Shown piece by piece: positions 21,639 to 27,908 of a stretch of 27,908 bases of DNA. Every line of letters starts with the position of its first letter. Position 1 is the first letter of the stretch. A program made the translations under genes and the position numbers. The notes beneath the pieces were generated by a model. That model worked only from the letters and a program-made list of their open reading frames with translations. It ran no database searches and had not been told where the DNA came from. This stretch comes from an uncultured Acetatifactor sp. (GTDB lineage: Bacteria > Bacillota > Clostridia > Lachnospirales > Lachnospiraceae), in NCBI GenBank assembly GCA_910577665.1, contig CAJTOJ010000040.1, positions 1 through 27,908 on the forward strand, in the 5' to 3' direction.

Positions 21639-23522
21639 TCAGTTATTTTTCTTTCTCTTGGGGAGGGAAAAACCAATGCCACGTCCCTCACGGTCTCCCC
21701 GGTCCCTGCGGCCACGCCTTTCCTCACGACTTCTTCTCTCTTCCCGGCTGCCACGTTCCTCTCGGCCACGCCTCTCTTCCCGGTTCCCGAAACGGCTTCC
21801 GCGGTCTTCACGGTCCTCCCTGCCACGCCTCTCCTCACGGTTCCCGCGGCTCTCACGGTCTTCCCCGTACTCCCGGCGGCGCCTCTCCTCACGGTTCCCG
21901 CGGCTTCCAAAACCACGTCTGTCTTCTCTGCCTCTGTCTCCCCTTCTGTCACCCAGCTTGCGGCGTGCAGGGAGCTCATCCACCGGAATATCCTCTCCCC
22001 GGTCTCCTACCTGGGCCTTCAGCATTACGGCTGCCAGCTCCAGGGCATCACATTCTTCCTGTTGCATCTTGCGTTGCAGGAAGACCTTCATCAGCTCAAT
22101 GTCCTCATGCTCTCGCAATTCCCACGCTTTGTTCAGATACCTGTCTGCCTTGGATTTCAGTACTTTGCTGGCTCCTGGCAGCTTCTTCTCCTCAATGGTG
22201 GTATGACAGATTCTTTCAATGTCCCGAATCCTGTATATCTCCTTACCTGCCACAAAGGTGCAGGAGCGGCCGCTCTTCCCTGCACGGCCCGTCCTTCCGA
22301 TGCGGTGCACATAATATTCAATATCCTGTGGTATGTCGTAGTTGATCACAATCTCCACATCATCCACATCAATTCCTCTGGCTGCCACATCCGTGGCTAT
22401 GAGAATATTGGTAGTGCCATGGCGGAACCGGCCCATGGCCACATCCCTCTGGTGCTGGGACATGTCCCCGTGAAGTCCTTCCGCATAGAATCCTGCCTTT
22501 TTCAGTACTTCAGCCAGCTCGTCCACCTTCAGCTTAGTATTGCAGAAAATCAGGCACAGCCTGGGCTGGTAATATTCCAGCAAACGGATACAGGCCGCAT
22601 CCTTGTCCTGTTTCCTCACCCGGTAATACTTCTGACTCACCAGGGGAATGGTCAGTTCCTTGGCCGCCACCTTCACCAGTTTTGCATCCTTCTGGAACTG
22701 GCCGGTAATCTCCAGGATGGGCTTGGGCATGGTAGCCGAAAACAGCGCTGTCTGATGTTCATTTGGAATCTGTCCCAGAATCAGCTCCATATCCTCCCTA
22801 AAGCCCATGTTCAGCATTTCATCCGCCTCATCCAGTACTACCATACTGATATCATCCAGCTTGATGGTATGGCGGCGCATATGGTCCATAACACGTCCTG
22901 GTGTACCTACAATGATCTGTACCCCCCGCAGTCCGCTGATCTGTTTCCCGATCTCCTGGCCGCCATAGACCGGCAGCACTTTCACACCATGCATATATTT
23001 TGCGATCCTGCGGATCTCTTCCGCGGCCTGGATGGCCAGTTCCCTGGTAGGGCAAAGGATCACCCCCTGCAGCTTCTTCCTCTCCGGGTCAATCTTCTGT
23101 AACATAGGGATCCCGAAGGCGGCTGTCTTGCCAGTTCCCGTCTGGGCCTGTCCAATGATATCCTCTCCTTCCAGCAGATATGGAATGGCCTGCTCCTGAA
23201 TGGGTGATAACTTCTCAAATCCCATCTCCCGGATGGCGCGGACGATCCTCTCATCCAGCAGATGTTCTATGGCAGCAATGCCATCTTCCGCATCCTCCTG
23301 GCTCTCCTGTATCCCTTCGGTCTCCTGGTCTGTCACAGCCTGGCCTGCCGGTTCCGTCTCCTTAGCCTTTTCCGTCTCTGTGGGTATCCCTGCTTGCTGT
23401 ACTCCTTCCAGCTCCATAGCCTCTTGCGCTGCTTCGTTCCCTACAACGCTCTCCATTTCTTCTGTTCTCTCCAGTCCTGCCATCTCCTGCATCTGTTCTG
23501 TTTCCCTTTCCATGTGTTCCAT
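21639..23522 (-). CDS. DEAD-box ATP-dependent RNA helicase with acidic head and Arg-rich tail
   Basis: The protein is about 627 residues. The ATG at 23522 with AGGAG 11 bases upstream is used; a TTG at 23531 behind AAGGAG is an alternative. Numbering here is from the TTG. Residues 1-85 are an unusual acidic Glu/Gln-rich extension. The helicase core follows: Q motif 'FEKLSPIQEQAIP' (about 105), Walker A 'AQTGTGKT' (129-136), DEAD at 234-237, 'SAT' near 265, and 'HRIGRTGRAG' near 395. A DbpA/CsdA-like linker is followed by about 100 residues of reiterated RGNREERRGRE/DRGDR. This Arg/Glu/Gly-rich tail is likely to bind RNA and drive assemblies. The family (DeaD/CsdA/CshA type) works in cold adaptation, ribosome assembly and RNA turnover. 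Co-transcription with ispF is suggested by the 26-base gap. Confidence 0.95.
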   Translation of the reverse strand: MEHMERETEQMQEMAGLERTEEMESVVGNEAAQEAMELEGVQQAGIPTETEKAKETEPAGQAVTDQETEGIQESQEDAEDGIAAIEHLLDERIVRAIREMGFEKLSPIQEQAIPYLLEGEDIIGQAQTGTGKTAAFGIPMLQKIDPERKKLQGVILCPTRELAIQAAEEIRRIAKYMHGVKVLPVYGGQEIGKQISGLRGVQIIVGTPGRVMDHMRRHTIKLDDISMVVLDEADEMLNMGFREDMELILGQIPNEHQTALFSATMPKPILEITGQFQKDAKLVKVAAKELTIPLVSQKYYRVRKQDKDAACIRLLEYYQPRLCLIFCNTKLKVDELAEVLKKAGFYAEGLHGDMSQHQRDVAMGRFRHGTTNILIATDVAARGIDVDDVEIVINYDIPQDIEYYVHRIGRTGRAGKSGRSCTFVAGKEIYRIRDIERICHTTIEEKKLPGASKVLKSKADRYLNKAWELREHEDIELMKVFLQRKMQQEECDALELAAVMLKAQVGDRGEDIPVDELPARRKLGDRRGDRGREDRRGFGSRGNREERRRREYGEDRESRGNREERRGREDREDRGSRFGNREERRGREERGSREERRSREERRGRRDRGDREGRGIGFSLPKRKKNN

Positions 23523-23644
23523 GTGATTCAAAACTCCTATTCTCCTTCTTCTCCAAAACTTCTGTTTCTATGGTTTGCACTTCCTGTCACGGTGCCCTGG
23601 CGACACAGACCATTCCTGGAAATCCAGTTACACCAGATCACACC

Positions 23645-23672
23645 AAAAAGGAAGCCTGTTGAAAAGGCTTCC
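23645..23672 (-). terminator. Terminator of the tRNA-Val/tRNA-Met unit
   Basis: GGAAGCCT (23650-23657) pairs with AGGCTTCC (23665-23672) around seven bases and is followed on the minus strand by TTTTTGG. It lies about 15 bases after the tRNA-Met end and separates the tRNAs from the helicase gene. No convincing helicase promoter was found in 23532-23644. Confidence 0.88.
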
Positions 23673-23686
23673 TCTCTTTTGGTAAG

Positions 23687-23760
23687 TAGCGAGAGGGGGA
23701 CTTGAACCCTCGACACTGCGGGTATGAACCGCATGCTCTAGCCAGCTGAGCTATCTCGCC
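23687..23760 (-). tRNA. tRNA-Met (anticodon CAT, elongator type)
   Basis: The cloverleaf on the minus strand is complete: acceptor GGCGAGA/TCTCGCT, anticodon stem TGCGG/CCGCA with loop TTCATAC, T-arm GAGGG-TTCAAGT-CCCCC with one A-C mismatch. The anticodon stem lacks the three consecutive G-C pairs of initiators, so the elongator form is favoured; Ile2 (modified CAT) is less likely. It is 74 bases long, and no CCA is encoded. Confidence 0.93.
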
Positions 23761-23783
23761 ATTTCTACCGACATAAGCCGGAA

Positions 23784-23856
23784 TGGAACCTATAGGGCTC
23801 GAACCTATGACCCTCTGCTTGTAAGGCAGATGCTCTCCCAGCTGAGCTAAGATTCC
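23784..23856 (-). tRNA. tRNA-Val (anticodon TAC)
   Basis: The minus-strand cloverleaf has acceptor GGAATCT/AGGTTCC, anticodon stem TCTGC/GCAGA with loop CTTACAA, and T-arm ATAGG-TTCGAGC-CCTAT. It is 73 bases long with no encoded CCA. It lies 23 bases before tRNA-Met in the same transcript. Confidence 0.96.
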
Positions 23857-23888
23857 ATCTGTCGGCGGCTCGCGCAACCGACTTTGTA

Positions 23889-23917
23889 ATTGTACACTGT
23901 GTGTAAATGTTTGTCAA
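23889..23917 (-). promoter_or_regulatory. Promoter of the tRNA-Val/tRNA-Met unit
   Basis: TTGACA (23917-23912), 17-base spacer and TACAAT (23894-23889) on the minus strand. It lies directly after the argS stop with no terminator between, so argS read-through may also reach the tRNAs. Confidence 0.9.
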
Positions 23918-23938
23918 CAACTTTTTTATTTTTCTTCT

Positions 23939-25720
23939 TCACATCTTCTCTGGTGCAGCAAAACCAAGCAGATCAACACTGGTCTCCATCACATCCCTGA
24001 CCAGCACCAGCAGGGCAATCAGCCCTTCCCTCTTCTCCTGGTCTTCCTCCCCCAGGATCTTGGTCTCATGGTAGAAACGGTTAAAGGCATTGGCCAGGTC
24101 ATATACATAGGCACAGACCCTATATGGCGCAAGCTCCCTGGCTGCACTCTCAATCATGGTCCCCCATTGCACCAGTACCATCTCCAGGGCCTTTTCAGAT
24201 TCACTGGACGCCTCCTTGAAAGACAGCCCGCACAGGTTATTCCTGTCTGCCTCTCCCAGGCGCTCTTTGTACTTATTCAATATAGACTTGATCCGCACAA
24301 TGGTATAGAGAATATAAGGGCCTGTGTCCCCTTCAAAAGAGGTGAACCGGTCAATATCAAACACATAGTCTTTGGAGGTCTGGTTGGAAAGATCCCCGTA
24401 TTTCAGCGCAGACAATGCCACCGTCTGCGCCACAGCCCGGGCCTCTTCCTCGGGCATCTCCCGGCCTTCCCGGATCTTTCGGTACATCTCCTCCTTGGTC
24501 TCTCCCACCAGGCTCTCCAGTGACATGACACCACCATCCCTGGTCTTAAAGGGTTTGCCATCCCTGCCGTTCATGGTACCATGCCCCAGGAATTTCAGCA
24601 CGGTATCCGGACCTACCAGCTTTGTCTTGCGGGCACAGCGGAATACCTGCTCAAAGTACAGATCCTGGCGTTTGTCCGTGATATAGATGATCTCATCCGG
24701 TGCATACAGGCGCATACGCTCCATAATGGTGGCCAGATCCGTGGTATTGTACAGGGCTGCCCCATCGGACTTCAGAATCATACAGGGGGGCACTTCCTTG
24801 GTATCTGTCTCCTCTTTCACGTCCACTACCAGGGCCCCTTCACTGATATAAGCATATCCCCCTTCCTTCATATAAGCTACCATCTCCGGGATCAAGTCAT
24901 TCACATCGCTCTCTCCCTTCCACAGGTCAAACTCTACATGCAGGCTGTCATAGTTCCTCTTCAAGTCCACCTTTGACACATCCACAATATGCTTCCACAG
25001 GGCGCGGTATCCCGGCACACCGCTCTGGAACTTGAGGGTCGCCTCTAAAGCCCTGGCCCTGAACGCCGGATCCTCCTTGGATCTGGCACTGGCATAGGGG
25101 TAGATCTCTGCAAACTCCGCCTCGGTAAAGGGCGGCTCCTTGGGATATTCTCCCTGGTAATCCTCGTCAAAATACACCAGATCCGGCTTCCGGTCCTGTA
25201 GTTCCATGATCACAAGTCCGATGGGGGTTCCCCAGTCACCCAGATGCACATCCCCAATGCATTCATTCCCGGCATAGCGGCAGATCCGCTTGATGCTCTC
25301 CCCGATAATGGCCGGACGCAGATGCCCTACATGAAGGGGCTTGGCCACATTGGCCCCGCCGTAGTCAATCATAATTTTCTTAGGATGCCCGGGCATCTCC
25401 AGCCCATATTTGGGGGATGATGCCATCTCCTGCACCAGCTCCAGCAGACAGGATTCCCTCAGCTTCAGATTCAAAAAACCAGGTGCCACGGCCACGGCTT
25501 CTTTGAAGACCCTGCTGTCTGCCAGCTGCACGGCCACCTCATTGGCAATCGCAATGGGCGCCTTGTGGTAGGTTTTTGCCCCTGCCATGGCACCATTGCA
25601 CTGATATTCGCATAGATCCGGACGGTTGGACAGCGTCACCCTGCCTAAGGTACTGTCATACCCTGCCGCCTCAAAAGCCTTTCCCATTTCTTCCGATAAC
25701 AAGTCTAATATTTTCTTCAT
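23939..25720 (-). CDS. argS: Arginyl-tRNA synthetase
   Basis: This 593-residue class I synthetase charges tRNA-Arg and has full length for the family. The N-terminal additional domain (about 1-105) is followed by 'GANVAKPLHVGHLRPAIIGES' with the HIGH-type motif HVGH at 130-133. 'DWGTPIGLVI' and 'YITDKRQDLYFEQVF' line the active site. The C-terminal DALR anticodon-binding domain ('TSFEGDTGPYILYTIVRIKSIL', 'LAPYRVCAYVYDLANAFNRFYHETKIL') closes the chain. The region 'TRDGGVMSLESLV' stands where KMSKS-type loops occur, as in other ArgS lacking a canonical motif. The start at 25720 has CGGAGA at good distance. It has its own promoter and is followed by two tRNA genes. Confidence 0.97.
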   Translation of the reverse strand: MKKILDLLSEEMGKAFEAAGYDSTLGRVTLSNRPDLCEYQCNGAMAGAKTYHKAPIAIANEVAVQLADSRVFKEAVAVAPGFLNLKLRESCLLELVQEMASSPKYGLEMPGHPKKIMIDYGGANVAKPLHVGHLRPAIIGESIKRICRYAGNECIGDVHLGDWGTPIGLVIMELQDRKPDLVYFDEDYQGEYPKEPPFTEAEFAEIYPYASARSKEDPAFRARALEATLKFQSGVPGYRALWKHIVDVSKVDLKRNYDSLHVEFDLWKGESDVNDLIPEMVAYMKEGGYAYISEGALVVDVKEETDTKEVPPCMILKSDGAALYNTTDLATIMERMRLYAPDEIIYITDKRQDLYFEQVFRCARKTKLVGPDTVLKFLGHGTMNGRDGKPFKTRDGGVMSLESLVGETKEEMYRKIREGREMPEEEARAVAQTVALSALKYGDLSNQTSKDYVFDIDRFTSFEGDTGPYILYTIVRIKSILNKYKERLGEADRNNLCGLSFKEASSESEKALEMVLVQWGTMIESAARELAPYRVCAYVYDLANAFNRFYHETKILGEEDQEKREGLIALLVLVRDVMETSVDLLGFAAPEKM

Positions 25721-25771
25721 GGATTCTCCGTTCCGGCTCTACCGCCTGGGATATGGTTCTTCTGTTTCGAC

Positions 25772-25800
25772 ATTGTACCACAGCCGCGCAAATCACGCAA
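25772..25800 (-). promoter_or_regulatory. Promoter of argS
   Basis: TTGCGT (25800-25795), 17-base spacer ending TGTGG and TACAAT (25777-25772) on the minus strand, about 50 bases before the ATG. No T-box motif is present in this short leader, unlike at cysE. Confidence 0.75.
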
Positions 25801-25841
25801 CCAAAAAGCGGAATATGTACAGGGGGATTAGGGATGCCGTG

Positions 25842-26471
25842 TTACTGTTCCCCTGCCTGTTGTCTTCTGGAATACGCACATCCGCAATAATCCTGCCTGT
25901 ACAGCCCATACTCCTTCGACAATGCCACCGAACGTTTATATCCGTCCCGCTTCTTGAAATCAGAAGGCAGCCACGGGACTTTGTAAGCTGCCCCCAGTAT
26001 CCCTCCAATCTCATTGATCTTCGCCGCGTTTTTCAAGGGACTGATGGTCAGGGTAGTGCCGAAGAAATCTGCTCCCTGTTGCACGGCCCGTTTTGCAGTC
26101 TCCTCCAGGCGCAAGTGAAAACACTTAAAACACCTCTCTCCTCCTTCCGGGCATGTCTCCAGGCCTTTGGCCACATCCAGAAAACGGCCTGGATCATAGT
26201 CTCCATCCACCAGTCTGATGGGCAGTCCCTTTCCTTCCTCATTGTAAGCCTGGATCAGCCGCTTCTGTTCCGCGGCCCGCTTCTGGTATTCCGCCAGGGC
26301 CGAGATATTCGGGTTATAATAAAACACCGTAATATGGAAAAAATGGCAGAGATATTCCAACACATAACTACTGCATGGGGCACAGCAACTGTGGAGGAAC
26401 AGATGAGGGTGGGTGTCCTTTAAGGTTCCCAGCAGGGCATCCAATTGTTTTTGATAATTGATCTGGTTCAT
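25842..26471 (-). CDS. queH: Epoxyqueuosine reductase QueH
   Basis: This 209-residue protein catalyses the last step of queuosine formation in tRNA, reducing epoxyqueuosine, as the alternative to QueG. Family cysteines are all present: 'LHSCCAPC' (Cys29, Cys30, Cys33), 'CPEGGERCFKCFHLRLE' (Cys107, Cys114, Cys117) and 'YRQDYCGC' (Cys196, Cys198), the ligands for an iron-sulfur cluster and an extra metal site. 'TLTISPLKN' and 'WLPSDFKKRDGYKRSV' are further conserved blocks. The start at 26471 has GTGAGG 11 bases upstream. It follows the AraC gene by 55 bases in the same direction, perhaps by read-through. Other queuosine genes are not in this window. Confidence 0.95.
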   Translation of the reverse strand: MNQINYQKQLDALLGTLKDTHPHLFLHSCCAPCSSYVLEYLCHFFHITVFYYNPNISALAEYQKRAAEQKRLIQAYNEEGKGLPIRLVDGDYDPGRFLDVAKGLETCPEGGERCFKCFHLRLEETAKRAVQQGADFFGTTLTISPLKNAAKINEIGGILGAAYKVPWLPSDFKKRDGYKRSVALSKEYGLYRQDYCGCAYSRRQQAGEQ

Positions 26472-26526
26472 ATCCGTTGTAACCTCACTTTTTCAGATTA
26501 AGCCGACCGGTCATTTCCAGCACCGT

Positions 26527-27438
26527 CTACATGGTATCCAGCATCAGCTCCCGGTATCTGCCCGGCGACATTCCATACACCGCCCGGAAATTGCGCAAAA
26601 ATGAAGAATAATCTGTAAACCCGCAGGACTGCCATACCTGGGTGATGCTGTTGCCCTCCTTGAGCTTCTGGCAAGCCCGGATCAGCCTTTTGTGGGTCAG
26701 GAAACTATGAACCGTATCCCCGGTCAGCTCCTTGAATTTGCGCAGGAAATAATACTTGCTCATATGTACCTGTTCCGCCAGCAGTTCCACTGTGATCCGC
26801 TCCGCCAGATGGTCTTCAATATAGCCACAGACCTGCCCTACCAGCGGATGGGTAATAAGCTCCCTGCTGTCAGACAGATATTCCTCCCTTCCGCATAGCA
26901 CATTCAGATAGACAAAAAACAAAGTCAGAATGCCCCTGTCAAGCACCTGTTTGACACCGGGTGCGGCCGATTCCGCCATATCCGTCATGGCCAGTTTCAA
27001 CAGATATCCCTGTAAGAGCTCCTCGTAATAAATCGGGAAGTGAAAGGCACAAGGCTTCTCCTTCCTAAAGCAGGCTGTCAGATCCATGTCTTCACCGCCA
27101 AGTTCTGCCAGCTGCTTCTGTGTCACCCACAGGATAATCCGCCTGGAAGAATCATGCTTCTTCTCCATATAATGGTATTTGTGCATCTCATTCTGGTCAA
27201 TCAGAAGGAAATCCCCTTTTTTCATGTGGTATGTCCGATTCCCCAGCAGGGATGAATACTCTCCCTCCAGCACGTATATAATCTCGTAGAAATCATGATA
27301 ATGGAAAAACATGGCACCAACGGGTGCTCCCTTTTTCTCATAGACCTCATAATGTTCATTCAACATATACTGGCGTTCATCCGTGGCCTCCAGTCTGCGG
27401 ATCTTCCTGCCCGTATCTCTCCTGCCTGTGCCTGTCAT
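26527..27438 (-). CDS. AraC-family transcriptional regulator with cupin sensor domain
   Basis: The protein is 303 residues from the ATG at 27438, chosen for GGGAG upstream and for the promoter at 27607-27635. Longer frames reaching 27639 would begin inside that promoter. The N-terminal cupin ('HYHDFYEIIYVLEGEYSSLLGNRTYHMKKGDFLLIDQNEMH') is a small-ligand or metal-type barrel with His-rich edges. The C-terminal domain holds two helix-turn-helix units: 'ITVELLAEQVHMSKYYFLRKFKELTG' and 'SITQVWQSCGFTDYSSFLRNFRAVYGMSPGRYR'. The target is unknown, and the neighbouring genes (queH, argS) are not sugar genes. The first codons lie at the edge of a GC-rich minisatellite, so ATG 27366 or another start between them remains possible. 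Confidence 0.88.
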   Translation of the reverse strand: MTGTGRRDTGRKIRRLEATDERQYMLNEHYEVYEKKGAPVGAMFFHYHDFYEIIYVLEGEYSSLLGNRTYHMKKGDFLLIDQNEMHKYHYMEKKHDSSRRIILWVTQKQLAELGGEDMDLTACFRKEKPCAFHFPIYYEELLQGYLLKLAMTDMAESAAPGVKQVLDRGILTLFFVYLNVLCGREEYLSDSRELITHPLVGQVCGYIEDHLAERITVELLAEQVHMSKYYFLRKFKELTGDTVHSFLTHKRLIRACQKLKEGNSITQVWQSCGFTDYSSFLRNFRAVYGMSPGRYRELMLDTM

Positions 27439-27550
27439 GCCTGCTCCCGTCCTGTCTGTGCCTGTCCGGCTCCCGTCCTGCCTGTGCTGCCCCGGCCACT
27501 TCCTGCCTGTGTCTGCCCGGCTCCCGTCCTGCCTGTGTCTGCCCAGTCTC
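27421..27550. repeat. GC-rich minisatellite at the 5' end of the AraC gene
   Basis: Four to five imperfect units of about 26 bases begin CCTGYCTGTG and end GGCTCCCGT on the plus strand. If translated they would give GRxRQDGSRxxT-type repeats. They lie mostly in the predicted untranslated leader of the AraC gene. Confidence 0.75.
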
Positions 27551-27606
27551 CATCTGCCAGGCTTCTCTTGTCTTACCTGTTCTGTGGTTCCACTTTCCTG
27601 TCCTCT

Positions 27607-27635
27607 ATGATAAGGCAATTTTTGCATGATTTCAA
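27607..27635 (-). promoter_or_regulatory. Predicted promoter of the AraC gene
   Basis: TTGAAA (27635-27630), 17-base spacer and TATCAT (27612-27607) on the minus strand. This predicts a leader of about 160 bases that contains the minisatellite. The rest of the gene-free end (27636-27908) shows only the repeats listed separately. Confidence 0.65.
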
Positions 27636-27784
27636 GCAATATATAGTCTTTTCTTGCATTTCATTCCTGCTATACTGGTAATAACAGGCAGATGACATTC
27701 CGCAGCAAGACCGTTCCTGTCCGTATTTTCTGTATCCTGAAGTCAAACCGACTACAAAAGGCACAAAGTCAGCTTTGTTGGCCT

Positions 27785-27808
27785 GGCTCATTGCTCGCGG
27801 GAATAAAG
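27785..27808. repeat. Dispersed repeat, partial copy C
   Basis: GGCTCATTGCTCGCGGGAAT followed by AAAG matches 22 of 24 bases at 14145-14168. It is preceded by an ACAAAG-TCAG-CTTTGT hairpin in the same relative place as the GGATGC-TGAC-GCATCC hairpin of copy B. Confidence 0.7.
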
Positions 27809-27842
27809 CGGGAATGAAACATTTGCCGAAGCGCCATACTAA

Positions 27843-27900
27843 ACCTAAACTCCCATGCAGCCAGCCGCACCACCATACCTAAAAGTCTGAGAGTTTAGGT
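27843..27900. repeat. 10-bp inverted repeat near the window end
   Basis: ACCTAAACTC at 27843-27852 is matched exactly by GAGTTTAGGT at 27891-27900, with CCTAAAAGTCTGAGAG between them repeating part of the motif. It may be the edge of a structure that continues beyond the window. Confidence 0.55.
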
Positions 27901-27908
27901 GATGCACA

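Noticed and set aside
23638..23877. Open frame with 'AQLARACGSYPQCRGFKSPSR'
   Set aside because: Translation of the two tRNA genes, not a protein.
26495..26515. GACCGGTC palindrome upstream of queH as an operator
   Set aside because: Eight-base palindromes are common by chance; no promoter or linked TetR gene supports it.

Overview
This window looks like a chromosomal segment of a spore-forming, GC-rich member of the Clostridia, most likely Lachnospiraceae. The evidence is a Bacillota-type order of ispF, T-box-cysE, cysS, mrnC, rlmB and sigH, strong TTGACA-17-TATAAT promoters, AGGAGG-type ribosome binding sites, a sporulation sigma factor, an Mrn-type mini-RNase III, and AraC/alpha-galactosidase pairs typical of gut clostridia. 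Almost everything is on the minus strand, so the text runs 'downstream' towards lower coordinates. The family assignment is inference; no database was searched.

Layout from low to high coordinates. (1) 1-183 is the 3' end of an unrecognised plus-strand gene, followed by a palindrome-rich intergenic patch. (2) 6316 down to 346 is one apparent operon. It has a consensus promoter, a SAM methyltransferase, a GGDEF (diguanylate cyclase-type) protein, a winged-helix/BTAD (SARP-like) regulator broken by a run of eight G, and a large membrane-anchored extracytoplasmic protein, and it ends at a strong terminator. The GGDEF protein and the regulator share the same degenerate GGDEF-like C-terminal module. 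(3) tRNA-Thr(GGT) sits with its own promoter and terminator. (4) A TetR regulator lies downstream of a giant RND-type exporter whose docking region carries an insert of about 390 residues with a perfect heptad coiled coil. The pump has a consensus promoter with an operator-like sequence just after the predicted transcription start.

(5) 12281-23522 is the housekeeping block: DEAD-box helicase, ispF, a Sel1-repeat/pseudo-receiver fusion, T-box-cysE, cysS, mrnC, rlmB and sigH. Between mrnC and rlmB, genes usually adjacent, sits an island of araC, GH27 alpha-galactosidase and a small zinc-ribbon gene, bordered on the rlmB side by a highly structured repeat. (6) tRNA-Met(CAT) and tRNA-Val(TAC) share one promoter, which lies right behind argS. 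(7) argS, queH (queuosine synthesis) and a second AraC regulator close the window. The GC-rich minisatellite at the 5' end of the last gene probably lies mostly in its leader.

Most interesting points: the poly-G frameshift with an internal Shine-Dalgarno in the c-di-GMP/SARP-like operon and the module shared by its two proteins; the coiled-coil insert in the RND pump; the Sel1-receiver fusion with Glu at the phospho-acceptor position; and a dispersed hairpin repeat whose two full copies show a compensatory base-pair swap. No CRISPR array, phage or intact insertion sequence was seen.
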